Below are positions 21,847 through 33,601 of a stretch of 64,000 nt of DNA, one piece after another (the stretch's first letter is position 1; every line of letters starts with the position of its first letter). The stretch is taken from the NCBI GenBank assembly GCA_038503065.1, contig JBCAMK010000009.1:1-64000 (forward strand), in the 5' to 3' direction. Under the pieces are notes generated by a model. It ran no database searches, had not been told where the DNA came from, and was given only the letters and a program-made list of their open reading frames with translations. A program made the position numbers and the translations under genes. This DNA is from Paragyromitra xinjiangensis (lineage: Eukaryota; Ascomycota; Pezizomycetes; Pezizales; Discinaceae).

Positions 21847-22817
21847 AGGAGTAAGATTATTATTTGCACTATATTGGGCTCCCACGGGCCAAAGTGTATA
21901 AGAGTGTACAAGGGATAGATTGTCTGAGTTATGTACGTGTTTGATGAGACTGAAGATTATTCTTCCTATTGTACTTTCCTATGAGTTGGCGAAGGAAAGA
22001 AGTCAGTGGGCTTTTGTCTACTATTTTTTCTCTTTTAAGAGGAATGAAAAAGTGCTTAGTGTACCATTCAACACTACGGTAGGCTGTGATTTATGTCGAT
22101 GGTGCCCACCTTTGAAAAAAACACCAACACCGCTTCATCCTCCCAGTATAGACGGCATTTCATATCTTGAAGCATACCCTAGAGATCGTCTTAGCTAGCC
22201 GACTAAGCGCGCCTAATGCGGAATCGGTTGTTTCGTTCTGGCGTACATCGGCAGCTTCGAAAATGGCCTGGAAATCCCACTGGGTAGATATTACCCTTGG
22301 TATGCTTTTCGCCCTCTAATGGTGAAATATTTGCGGGCGATGCCATACAACACAGATTTACCCCAATTTTGCGGCTTTGCACACTGGAAGACAAGTATTA
22401 GTATTGATGAGGGTGAGCTTTTGAGGATACGATTTAAAATCATGATCATATGTCGGGTGTAAATATCGCGATATCTCTCCGCTACCGGGGCGGCCTAGAC
22501 TAGGCGGGATTAAAACACCGAAATAAAAACCTCAACAAAGGAAGTTGGTCGAGTGATACGATAACTATATATGGGTAAGAGCTAGATTTCGGGTCTGGAT
22601 ACCTTCTGAAGGTCGCTACACTACACACTACCCCCTCTTTGTTGGAAGATTCGAGTCTCGCGCTGAATTTTATCTTTTGTGATTGCCATCCTCAAAGCAA
22701 AGCTCCCTGACATCTAGATTCGTCAAACTCTGCAAATTTTTAACGCATCTATTGTGTAGACAATCCTATTCAATGAACGAATGTCTAAACAACTTATGTG
22801 TATGCGCTTCGGAAGCG
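21847..22817. other. Intergenic, no gene seen
   Basis: Short frames only. A 72-codon frame at 22683-22901 contains the start of the next gene in the same frame but begins without ATG. Nothing else is supported. Confidence 0.45.
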
Positions 22818-23532
22818 ATGGCACAGCCCCAGCAGCTCATAAAAATACCCTCAGATTGGTGTATGTATAGTCATGCAGGAAGAAGGGGTATCCCACCGTA
22901 ATCTAAAGTAAGGAGGAATAGCTAGCTAATGTGAACTCATATCTCTAGCCTCCTATACTCAGGCTTTCGAGCTTGAGTTCGACCTTCCCGAGTTCCCTGA
23001 GTTCACCGAGTTCCCTGAATTCACCGAGTTCACCGAGTTCCCCGTGTTCACCGAGTTCCCTGGATTCACCGAGTTCCCTGGATTCACCGAGTTCACCGAG
23101 TTCCCCGTGTTCCCCGTGTTCACCGAGTTCCCTGAATTCACCGGGTTCCCCGAGTTCCCCCAGTTTCCTCATTTCCCTCATCCCCCTCATCCCCCTCATT
23201 TCCCCATCCCTCCCAAGTTCACCAGGCTTCCCGAGCTTTCTGAGTTCGAAACATCCAAGAAAACCCCTACACTGCAGCCATGCACCAAAAGGAGTTTTGA
23301 AGAATACCAGAAAACGACAGACGCTAGGCTATCTGTTTTAGAGGGGAAATGGAATGAAATACCGATCTCGTCTTGTATTCTGGTTGGTGCATCTCTAGGT
23401 ATTTTTTTGGTCAACACCCTTAGCATAGGTAGTAAGCAAGGTAGGAGTAGTAGGGTTTGGTTCCTTACATTCGTTTGGACCGGGGTATTTCTTGTCTTGA
23501 TCCTTATTTGTAGCTACACTTTATTTTTGTGA
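22818..23532 (+). CDS. Membrane protein with EF(P/T) tripeptide repeats
   Basis: Exon 1 (22818-22860, MAQPQQLIKIPSDW) is joined by an 88-bp intron (GTATGT...CTCTAG, phase 1) to exon 2 (22949-23532), giving about 208 residues. From about residue 28 to 99 lies a tripeptide array of EFT/EFP units, with variants VFP, GFT and HPP, encoded by a 9-bp unit (22990-23205, about 24 copies). Next is a short polar region (SFEEYQKTTDARLSVLEGKW), then two hydrophobic helices (SSCILVGASLGIFLVNTL; WFLTFVWTGVFLVLILIC) at the C-terminus. The repeat is open in other frames on both strands, but only this frame continues through the splice site into the helices. Function unknown; the acidic-aromatic array may be an interaction or scaffold segment. 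Confidence 0.65.
22990..23205 (+). repeat. 9-bp tandem repeat, gagttc(acc/cct)
   Basis: About 24 units of 9 bp, consensus gagttcacc alternating with gagttccct or gagttcccc. The units decay to cagtttcct and catccccct at the 3' end. The unit length is a multiple of three, so copy-number change keeps frame. Most variation is at the third triplet (ACC versus CCN, Thr/Pro) and in gag to gtg or gga. Confidence 0.9.
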
Positions 23533-24349
23533 GGAACATATGGTGCCGTGGGGCCGCAAAGATTTTCTCAGTGAAAGCCATCCCCTGAACCATGATGCCT
23601 CTCAGGTTTGATCCTTAATTATATAGTATGTGTCAGTTCGCCCAGCTCCCATCATATTTATGATAGTATGACTGATCAATCTTGTTGGTGTTCACAGAAG
23701 GGCACGGGAGATTAAGGGTGGGCCTGCAACATGCGATAAGGCTTTTTCAAGTGCTATTACCATCTGCCATGATAGATTAATGGCTGCTGTGTCGTTTAGA
23801 GGGGCCGGGGGAGCGTAGGTTCGATTCGTTCCCTGAGGAGATAATTCTTCATGCACTGGGTTAAGGTTCTCGGTGAAGCCTGATTGTAACCTCTTTTTAA
23901 TCCTTTTGATATATAGTCTAGATGTATAATGTCACTCGGTAGTCAGTATTAGCCATCGATATTTCATTGACTGACTGTGGAATTTCATTCAGTCTTCGTT
24001 ACCCATTCACTAATCGCTCTTCAGTTAACCATTAAATATTTTCTATTCATCACTAAACCCCTCATCATCAGACCAGGATCGGTGGATCGCCTACCCATCA
24101 ACAAGTTTCTCAAGATCAACCTTATTCCGTGGCTTTCATACACTGTCATAATACCTCTAGCTACGCTCCTTCCGCCCACCCATTAGTCACCTAAGGGTTG
24201 TTTAGTAGTCCTTCAAAATTAGAACATCACTCAAAGTCCGTTGCCCTTCTCTCGACCAAATTAACCTTATATATATTCTATTTTCGTTCCAAAATTATCC
24301 TCTGTCTTCATCATTTCGATACCTAGTTGATGACTGACTCTTTCTCCGA
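23533..24349. other. Intergenic, no gene seen
   Basis: A B-box-like string (aggttcgattc, about 23816) has no A box at tRNA spacing. Frames here lack starts or domains. Confidence 0.45.
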
Positions 24350-24850
24350 AAGTTGCCTCCCCTCTACATCCATAAACCAGGCTCTAAGAGGCCAGAGCCT
24401 GAGCTGGAACAGCTTTACCATCTGGTTAGTTCGGATATTGAAGAGTCTCCTAGCGACCGCCCTATTAGCATTAACAACTTTGTCCACTATGGATACTACA
24501 AGATAGTATACAGGCTAAGTCATGGGGCCTACCTCACTGTCTGGCTTGCACGGGATCACGGTTGAGTCCGAACCGAAGGGGCAACGGCAGACACCGGTAT
24601 ATCGTCACTGATGTGCTTGGTTGTAATATCCGTTGGACGGAAGAGGGATGGCTTGTCATCCTTGGTTATTAGACAGAAGGTAGCTTCTCAGCACTAAGGG
24701 GTAGCTAAGCTTCGAGTCTGTTATGTAGTCTATGAAGATCTACAACCCGAAGCCTGCTTCGGAGCTCATTCAGCAACTGCTTCGGAACCAATCTTGATGT
24801 CTACTTTCGAAGAAGAAAACTCTGTGTCTATTTAGGTGACCCTTTCTCGA
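24350..24850 (+). pseudogene. Relic of an SRPK-like protein kinase N-terminus
   Basis: From 24353 a frame without ATG reads an acidic lead (EQLYHLVSSDIEESPS), then YYKIVYRLSHGAYLTVWLARDH and a stop. This matches the opening of fungal SRPK-like kinases (YKIVHKLGHGxxSTVWLARD), including the glycine-loop strand. The second loop glycine is replaced and no VAIK lysine, catalytic loop or DFG follows. Later bases give only fragments (YEDLQPE). I read it as a truncated, decayed copy; chance similarity over about 25 residues is possible. Confidence 0.4.
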
Positions 24851-27800
24851 AAATAATGAAATGAACTAAGCTAGGGTATATTGGTAATTGCCCCGGGCTG
24901 AAATAAGCCAAATCAACGTCGATAGGCCTGAGAGCACTTAACAGTAGTATTTCAGCTCTCAAGCCTGAATTTCCCACATAGTAAGATAGACGGGTGCGTT
25001 CCACCAGAGCGATGCCTCTAGAACAACCTAGACCAAAGAAGCTTGCTCACGGCCCTTGACGGATAAACGTCTAGGCAATAGCCCCATTTACCAAAATATT
25101 TAGTCCTAGACATAGCATTCAAATCTCTGCTAACTTAAAGGCATGTGAGGATCGAGACACATCCTCCACCTAGTTGCTAAAACATCTAAACCTTAAACCT
25201 AAGCTTCATATCCCAATACAAATTTATTTGTTTGTTTGTTAAGTAAATCCAAGCGCCTAAGTTACGGTACGTACTATCTCAATATCAATTCGACTTAGGT
25301 CAATTACCAGCACCTCCAGCCTAGTTTGCCCCATTGTCTTTTTTGGAAAAGTATGGTAGCTAAGGTATACTGTCATATGTCGATGGGATGTACCATATGC
25401 ATGCAGATAAGGGACGAAGGAAGAAAAGTTGAGTGCATTCTCGATCTCCCTCTTAATCTGGTCATGGCTCCTTCCTAGCTAACAAATCATAAACAGCTGA
25501 TCGAAACTTAATAGAGGAGTTTTGTAAATTGTGATGCACCCTACTTAATCATTTCTCTCGCAATGAATTACATTGACTTATTACTTAATTTTCGTGCCCG
25601 ACGGCCATAGACATGAACACCGCCATGATCGCGCACAATGATGCCTTTTTTTCACCATATACTGCGCACATGTGTCACCAAATGCCCAGCATTCACAGCG
25701 TTTTAAGAAATGGCTGCATCATACAGAATGCGCATCATCCGGTAAACTAACATAATGCTCACCAAGCCCCACCTTTTCTTAAGCCGATATCCCATCACAG
25801 AGTCTCTCCACCCTACATCGGTAAGGTGCCAGTAGATCGTCGCTTAGCTTCAGCTCCTTTCACAAGGCAAATTCAACCTCCTTGCAAATGCTCTCGGTTG
25901 TCCACGCAATCTTCGTGCATTGGTTTGCTTGTTGGTGGTTGCCTATTAACTTGGTTGGTAGGAAATTTTTCGAGTGAGGTTTTTTTCTTCCACCGTTGTT
26001 TTTGTACTACGAGGCTGTTTTCCCTCCAACGAAATGCAGAACTATACTACAGTACATAAACGAAAAAGATACTAGGATAGCGCCTTTTCAGTCGGCTATT
26101 TAGTAAGAAAATTCCAACACTCTCCCAAGGTTCCATGAAGGTCGGGGTGCTTCTGGGGTTTGTGCTGGTAGCTCCCTCGGGGTTTAAAGCCCCTCTCTGT
26201 CATGAGTAACTATTGGTGAAAGTCTAAGAACCCTTAAAAAAAGGCCGATTTGCTTGATATTGGTGAGGGTTCTACGATGTAACCAATTGCAATCTCATTT
26301 TCCTCGGGCTTATAATGCCATTGGTCTTATGAAATGTGATCAGTTGCGGTAAAATTAAAACCACATAATTGAAAATACTATATATAAATCCATGTGGGCC
26401 ACAAAAACGGCTAATTATCTCAGGTGTTGAGTGGTTGAATAAAACCCTCGTGGGAGATCTATTGGCCTATCTTTGACCTCCATGCAGCTTTCAGGCCGAG
26501 GAGATCTGCGACCCCAGGTGCGTTGTTTGTAAGGAATTGGAGCTCTGTGGAATACAACCAGCTTGTAATGTTCTAATAGCAGAGGTGGCTAACAAGCAGG
26601 TGGATAGAAAGTGAATGAGTTGTCCGGGGCAGAGGCCATGACTACATGGTCAATTCAATCTTTAATTCTTGTGTTAGTGCTCATAGATTAGTATCAGTGT
26701 CTTCGCGCTATCCTCAACCTATCCTACATAGTTTTCATAAATTAATACTGGTATTTAGTTTTATGGGTTTATTATTTTTATCCCCAAACCTCTGCGCAGC
26801 TGCTTGATCGCGACATTTGGTTTTGAATGGCGATGTTTAATGTTGCGCGTACGTCGCTAAGCCAAAACAGGGATGCTAACGCCCCGGATATCCCGCTTTG
26901 CAGCAAGTGTTTTTGTGGGGTGCAGCACCCGATTCAGCTATTCCCGCTCTGCAGGGGCTCTAATTGGTGAGCTTTTCAGCTGAAAATTTCGTCAGTCTTG
27001 CAGTAACAAGTACTGCATGTAATCACATCATATCACGATGTTTTACAGCGATATTTCACAATGTTTTACAGTGACCTTCTTAGGGCGGCACCCCTCAAAC
27101 GTGGCCAATTCCATGAATTTTTGTTGATTCCCCAACACAGAATGAAATCGTAAGTCATAGAGCTCAGAGGAAGTCTGTATATGGGTATTAACCTTTTATT
27201 GTCTCTTGATTATTTTGCAGACTACAAGCACGAATCGCTAAAACCTAATAGCAAAGCTGCAGCTGGCGGTTCTGTATGTAAACACCATATGAAAGATACA
27301 TTCAACACTTCATCCTAGCATTTGCTCTGCTATTTTGGACACTTATTATTCAAAACCAGTTTACAACAACTCCTTTTTTCCAGACCCAGGTGTTACGCAT
27401 GATAGGTAGATCACCCGCAGCCCACCAGATCTCGCCGAACAATAGCGCGGTGGGGGACACTCGAGTTAAGGGTGTGGAGATGGGGTGGGTCTAACAGTTT
27501 TCCAATAGTGACACAAAGAGCGGAAATCTCATCTTCGCACCTCTAAGCCTAAATTCTACCAGCAGTCATAGCTCAATAAGGCAGTGGCATTCGAATCCTT
27601 GCGCTTCTCTAAACATTAACACTAATTGAGCTAGCAAAAAACAAAAACAGTGGATAAGCTGGTAGGAAGAAATCCACCACACGCTAATTCTGATGATCTG
27701 ATTCGATACTAGCCATAGCTTGCTGCAACTGGGGACATGACTTGTAAGGTGGTTTACGAATCTTACAATTACAATACAGTAAATTTTAGTAAGCATATGA

Positions 27801-28848
27801 TTGTGCTTCTAGTGGGTTGCATTGATATCAGTATTAAAAAAGCCGGAGACAATTAACTAGCTATAGATCGTGTTTTGTGGTTATAAACTCCCAACCGCCA
27901 CGCCAAACCAAGTTATGTAGCAGCAACTATGTATATTCTACGAAGTTTGCACCACTACATTAATATAAAATAAATAAAAACGGGATAACATCCTCTTTGT
28001 CACCTCACTAACCGCGGCATCCACATGCATACACGTAGGAATGAAGGGGGCCCGTTACGGCTGATTGTGCACGTGGATCAGATATCATAATGCGAGGATG
28101 ATTAAAGAAAGAATTAGCAAAAGAAGAGAAAAGAAAAGCAACTCCCAGAGGAATCAAAAGTCTTGGAATAAAAAACCCTCCTCTAGAACGGCATCCTCCG
28201 TTCTAAATTCCATGCTTAGCACTTTAAGTCCCGTTCAGTGTCAAGGGAGAATGAAGTTAATCCAATGTTGCAGGAATATCGACAAAGAGATCTCAACTAT
28301 GTAAGTCCGGGCACCGTGTCCTACGTGTATCTTTCCAAGTAGAATCACAATGTAGATCCATAGGAGAAGAAAAACAGTTCCATCTATTACTTAGTTTTGT
28401 AGAAAAATGCCCAGCAATGAGCCCATATGTGTTTCTAATGCGCTATTTGGTCTTATTCGCTCATGGAAAGCCCTTTATGCCTATCTTGATGAGATTAACA
28501 AAGGTCGATCATAGGCATTGAGGGATATTGCGACATCAAACGTAACAGCGCGCACATAGACGGTAATTAAGATTCTTACATGTGCATATTCCAGCTCCTC
28601 ATCGAGAACAAACCTGCTCTAGCCATACTAATCATGATCAGGCCACCTGAAGAATTGCGACACAGGTGTTGGTTATTGAGTGATGCTTGTGGAATCAACC
28701 TCTTAGTGAAGGGAGGGGAACACTTTGGTCCGATGATATAAGATATGGAAATACATAAATACTCCCCTTCTTTCCCTCGAAACCTCCAACTTAACAAACC
28801 ACAGACTCCGAACTTCAAAGACAAAGAAATATCACTACCTCTTCGAAA
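24566..28848. other. Gene-poor AT-leaning stretch
   Basis: Over 4 kb without a supportable gene. All frames are short, mostly without ATG. Simple repeats occur (tttgtttgtttgtt at about 25226) and a near-direct repeat of cacgatgttttacag / cacaatgttttacag lies at about 27035-27075. The density of stops in all frames is compatible with old, mutated mobile DNA, but no terminal repeats or element proteins are recognisable. Confidence 0.5.
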
Positions 28849-30029
28849 ATGGCCGCAATCACAACCATCCGAAATGGGTCCGACAAGAACGAGATTCTTG
28901 TATTCCATCAAACGCCTTTCAGTTCTCTAGCCTTACGCCAGGATGAAGACAAAACCGCGGCCGCCGACACCAACGCCCGAGGATTCAAGGAAATCAGCAC
29001 CCCAGAGGGCCTTGCCACCGAAGATGCGGCTAAGAAATTCCGAGACGCTCCCCCAGCCCGCAGCAATGGCTCACTTCTCAGGAGCCACACGTCACTAGCA
29101 TCAATCCGAAATAACAATTTGGTATGTATATAGCAAGACTCCCGGCGAAACATTCAGAAGCCAACTCCTTCGGCCGGAAATAACAGGTGATAAGAGCTAA
29201 CATGAAACGTACATTCTCTAGGACAGGGTCTATGCCATAGATTGGAATGGTTTGATCGCTCAAGTGAGTCCCGTATACGAAGTAGTTCGGCCCCAGACCG
29301 TTGCTGCAACTGGTGGTATTGCCGCCGCCACCGATGGTGGAGATAATGGCTGGATCTACTACTTGAGCTCGAGGTGACTATCACTCTACAAGAGCGAGAA
29401 TGAATTAAATATGAATTAAATACAATTGTCTAATCGCCGCAAAAACTGCAGTGACAACACACCAAGGATCGCAGAGCTCGTGCTACAATTTGGCACCGCA
29501 GCAGTAATTCAGGGTGTCGCTACACCCAATCCTGCGACATACCTAGCCGCTTTTTACAACCCTGAAAATGGGAATCGTGGTGTCTTTTACCAGGGAACGC
29601 AAAACGGGCTTCGCTTTCTCACGATCGAGGATGGATCAACCCCCGGTATGAATTACTCAATGAACCCATTCGTGAAATTACTATCTCGAGAAATCTAAAT
29701 AGAGTCTAACATTTATTTGCTACATTTAAGATACTGGGATCAATAGCACGGAAAACGCCTTGCCAGGAACACCGATCGCAGTCTCAGTTGTTCAGCATGG
29801 CGATAAGCAAGAGTTGCACTTGTACTACATCAGCGCCCAACTCACGCTTTTCAGAGTTTCTCGCCCGGCTGGTGGTTCCTGGGGGTCAGCGACTATCGTT
29901 CGCAATGCCCCACCAGTCAGTAACTACACGCAGCTCTCTGTTACGCAGAACCCGAGCGCACGCATCAACAATGTCTACTATATATCGAGGGACAACAACC
30001 AACTCATCAGATTCCCTGATCGTTTCTAA
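28849..30029 (+). CDS. Fucose-specific lectin-like beta-propeller protein
   Basis: Four exons (28849-29121, 29222-29373, 29452-29645, 29731-30029) join in matching phase to about 305 residues, the usual size of Aleuria-type fungal fucose lectins. There is no signal peptide, also typical. Blade-like strands recur: VYAIDWNGLIAQ, GGDNGWIYYLSS, TYLAAFYNPENGNRGVFYQ, LHLYYISAQLTLFRVSRP, GSWGSATIVRNAPP and NNVYYISRDNNQLIRF. These fit a six-bladed propeller of the PF07938 type. The N-terminal third (residues about 1-90) is less typical and may be a diverged or additional segment. Such lectins bind fucosylated glycans and often serve recognition or defence. The binding Arg/Glu/Trp sets cannot be assigned by eye. 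Confidence 0.7.
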
Positions 30030-31324
30030 GGGTCTCGGGATGTGAGCTCCCTGTGCTGGTTCCGGCACTCTTTGTTTCTCCGGGGGGATTCTGTGATGTG
30101 CTGATTAGGGATATTGGGATACTTCATATTTCACTAAAAAAAACTTTTATGAAAAAAAAATGTAGTTCTAGTTGAGATCCCGGAGAAAATGGTTATCCAA
30201 TGGAGGAAATTCAAATCTATCTCTCGAAATATTCCCTATATCTAGCTGAGTGATGTTTTCGTGAGATTCCAAATATCTTTTGCCTTTAAATAAGCATAGA
30301 TATGGCACGCGTAATCTTAAATGCCAACCACGACTTTGGGCCAATACCCCGATACCTACAGCGCTAGCTAGCCATATTACCCAAGAAAGCTGAAGAGTCT
30401 AGAACCGTAATATTCAAGCTCTGTAGCCTTTTGCAGGACACAGATACGGGAGCTGTGGGGTAAAACCTCATTTTTGGCTATGAAAAGCGTGAAGTGGAGC
30501 GTTCTAAGGATTACTCTGAGCGTTATTTGATGTACGCATATAGTGTTTATGTGATATTTGAGTCTCAGAAGCACAGGTGTGAAGGGAAATACCTTGGTGG
30601 TGATAGAGATATCAAGATGGGAAGATTTAGGAAGAGGTTGCCTTCTGTGAGGTGCTTGGCATCCTTGGTAAGACATGGGTGTTCCACACCCAAATTTAAT
30701 TATGTAGCGATTGCAGAGTCTTGGGTATGAAACTAAGAATTATTCCTAGCTAGTATTTTAGGGGGAATTCATTAGAAGAGTTAATTATGCTTTCCTGAGA
30801 TTGGCGTTTCCTCTCGGAGGCAGAGTCGCGATAATCAATACATGTAGTAATAATAACCCTGACCCTAAGGGCTTGGAAGAATCCCTATCAACTCCACTGA
30901 ACCCGAGGAAACCTCTGCTTAAGCCTTGCCTTAGCACCCATACAACGCGGTGCGCCCCTACGGCCCCAACCCTGAGAAATAGCGTCACGCTATTGTGTGA
31001 GTAGTAGGATGGGATAAGGCGGATAAGTGGTGAGTTGGGGACATTTCGATTCTCATTGAGGAGGATATAGAATGTTTGGGGTTCTGAAGAACACACAGTA
31101 CTGCATATATATGGCATAAGCCCCATTAACTACATGTAGTAATCGATTGTGCCCTCCTCGCACATTTCTACACTGAAAAAGAGACGATATAGTGGTCGTT
31201 CTTAAAATTAGTAAAGTAATCTATCCTATTTCTACCCTAGGAAACACTGATGTAACATAATTTCTGAGTCCAACGTTCCATCACCAGCCTTCTGTCAGTC
31301 ATTATCCCCAAAACCTACCCTCAA
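30030..31324. other. Intergenic, no gene seen
   Basis: Frames at 30494-30730 (+) and 30785-31126 (-) overlap each other or lack ATG starts and show no domain. Telomere-like hexamers (aaccctgaccctaagg, about 30855; ccaaccctgag, about 30966) are isolated. Confidence 0.45.
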
Positions 31325-31825
31325 CTACTCTTCGATATACTCGAGCTCTTTAACACCCTCTTGAACCACCGGAAGTCTTTCAAGGAACTCCTCAACCCAA
31401 TTGTCAAGCCGCCTGATATTAGCATTACTAGGGTTTCTAGAACGGAGAGCTTTCACCTCCGCATCGATATCCGCCACCTGTTTCACGGCAATAGCAAGCT
31501 CCGTGATCAAGGCTTGGCGTTCAGAATTTACATATGCCACGGCAATAGTCCTAAGATTAACATCAATATTATAAATCCTATGACCAAATCTGACTTCTGA
31601 GAATGGATCGAGGAACTCCGGGGGTACAAGGTACTCAAGGAGCTCTTCATGAAGGTCCTCGGTGGTTTTAAGATCAAGGCATTCCTGAACAAAGTAGCCA
31701 TGCTCGAGAACGCGGAAGTTAAGGTATTTGATTTGTTTATCAAGTTCTTTAGCGCGTTCATGAAGCTTCTCCATAGCAGGGCTGAGGGCTGTGTAAGTTA
31801 CTGGATAGCCATGGCTGCGAGTCAT
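31325..31825 (-). CDS. Small coiled-coil protein (local family member)
   Basis: A single-exon ATG-started frame of 166 codons. The N-terminal third is a predicted coiled coil (MEKLHERAKELDKQIKYLNF). The middle is acidic and Leu/Pro-rich (EELLEYLVPPEFLDPFSEV). A second long helix follows (RQALITELAIAVKQVADIDA), then a short domain RRLDNWVEEFLERLPVV. No catalytic motif, signal peptide or membrane helix is present. The first coil aligns with that of the broken gene at 32542-33116, and the layout resembles the protein at 37439. Function unknown. Confidence 0.7.
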   Translation of the reverse strand: MTRSHGYPVTYTALSPAMEKLHERAKELDKQIKYLNFRVLEHGYFVQECLDLKTTEDLHEELLEYLVPPEFLDPFSEVRFGHRIYNIDVNLRTIAVAYVNSERQALITELAIAVKQVADIDAEVKALRSRNPSNANIRRLDNWVEEFLERLPVVQEGVKELEYIEE

Positions 31826-32541
31826 TGCGGTAACGTAATTGTGGGTTTGTTTTGTAAAATGGTTTGTTGATGTGGGCTAGAGAAATGGGTATGCTAGAGT
31901 GTATTTAAAGAGACAGCACTGAGGTTCTCGGGGGCCTAAAACTTTTAGGGTAATCATCTTGCCTACATAACATGATAGCTTAGGCGATACCGAGATGAAG
32001 TTGAAATTTTGAAATATAAGGCAACTTGAAAATTAACACGCGTTCTTGAATATACTGTGTCGGGCACTTCATGGTCCCGCGCTCGCTTATTTCAAATTGA
32101 GGCCAGCTCAAAGACAACTCTACAGTATCACTTGGTACGAATATTTTAGCTATGACACCAGTAAGAAGGGTATCGATCCCGTGTTTATAGTAACGTACGT
32201 AATACCTCATATGATGACTTATTTCAGGACGTATACGGTCAATGATCTAAAATACAGTGGCTACTACATTTATATCAACGCACGCATGAATAACATTTGA
32301 GTGAATAAAGCATGTTCTCTAGTATTCAATCTCCCATTTATAGTACTTGGATATATAGCCTAGGTGTACTATTACAAAAACAACCGGGACACGAACAGGT
32401 AAACACCCCGGCAAGCGGGCTAGGACTTCTCTATGGCGACTATTTTCAGAAATATGGGCTCAAACTAGGTATCTATCACACACACAAACCCAAACCAAAC
32501 CCAAACCATCCCCCACAGTAAACAAAAGAGCATCCACAATA
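31826..32541. other. Intergenic, no gene seen
   Basis: AT-rich; overlapping short frames only. No repeat or RNA signal is noted. Confidence 0.45.
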
Positions 32542-33116
32542 TCACACCCTCCACAACCGCAGCTCCAGTGCATCCAACTCCTTCGGAACCGACCTCATAA
32601 GCCCAACCTCCCACCCACCCATACCCATCGCCAAAATCCCATCAACTCTTTCCCAAACCCTCGCATACCTATCTCCAACCGCCTCGATATACCCACGAAG
32701 ATTCTCCACATCCTCACGAGCCGTTAAATCTACAGAGGAGCCAACATACCTCACCATTATTTCATCATGAAGAGCTGCCATCTGCGGGCCCAGCGCGGTG
32801 AGCTTCTCGGCGAAGTCTATTACTGTTTCCTGTGCATCTATGGCGGCGGGGCTGCGGGGCTGCGGGGGCGGCGGTCTGCACGTGTAGGACTAGATAGAGG
32901 TATGCTCTGGCATTCGGAACGTTTTGGGCTGATGATGTAGAAGCGGAGGTCGAGGAGATCGAATTTAAGTACATTGATCTCTAAATCGAGCTTTTCGATG
33001 CGCCCCTGAAAGTCAGCAACTGAAGGGGATTGAGAAATCACCGGAGATGGACGCAAAGATGTTGTATTAGTCCCCAGGCGGACAAACAAGCGACTAAACC
33101 AACGCATCGATATCAT
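32542..33116 (-). pseudogene. Coiled-coil paralogue, possibly frameshifted
   Basis: ATG at 33116 opens a frame whose coil (RIEKLDLEINVLKFDLLDL) aligns with AKELDKQIKYLNFRVLE of the gene at 31325-31825. Coding then appears to jump frame twice. A short piece (NARAYLYLVLHVQ) lies in a second frame. The C-terminal half (AAIDAQETVIDFAEKLTALG onward to 32542) lies in a third, across a GCC/CCG-rich slippage-prone run at about 32840-32875. An alternative model removes 32890-32972 as an 83-bp intron (GTACTT...ATCTAG, phase 0) and gives an intact 163-residue protein. That model deletes the best-conserved half of the coil. I favour a disrupted or sequencing-error copy, with the spliced gene as the alternative. 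Confidence 0.45.
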
Positions 33117-33601
33117 ATTTTGGATTGATTAGTGTGGATGGGAAATTTGATGAGGGAAAGAAAGAAACTAGAGTCCAAAAAGACATATATTTAAATGAAG
33201 AAGTCAGTGGCCTCCCATCAAGTTGGAGTTTGAGAATATGTTGAGTTTGGGGAGAGACGCATAAGACAACTTGAATATAGTCAGACCTGATGAAATGTTA
33301 TGCACATGAGCCCCACATTCCCAACCTAAAATCTCCAGTGGTTTGTGAGTGGGAAGCTAGTCCGTATCGTGATGCTATAGAAGTATCATATCTACAGAAA
33401 AATTGATCCTTCTGCCATCCGAATAATGCATAACAGGAAAACTTTATCACCGATCGCGGCTTGTATAACCACTGGCATGTATACAGTTATGCAGGCTAAA
33501 CCATCCTACCCAGACAAAGATCTAATAGTGCATGAAATGTATAGACTCGTTAAATTCTTTCATTGTCGCATTAAAATACGTTTCTATAAATGTAGAGTAG
33601 T
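33117..33601. other. Intergenic, no gene seen
   Basis: Frames on the + strand here are antisense to the end of RAD9 or lack ATG. Nothing is supported. Confidence 0.45.

Noticed and set aside
22945..23199. Minus-strand Gly/Glu/Leu repeat protein
   Set aside because: It is the reverse reading of the 9-bp repeat. Only the + frame continues through a splice site into membrane helices.
23790..23840. tRNA suggested by a B-box-like aggttcgattc
   Set aside because: No A box at the right spacing and no acceptor stem.
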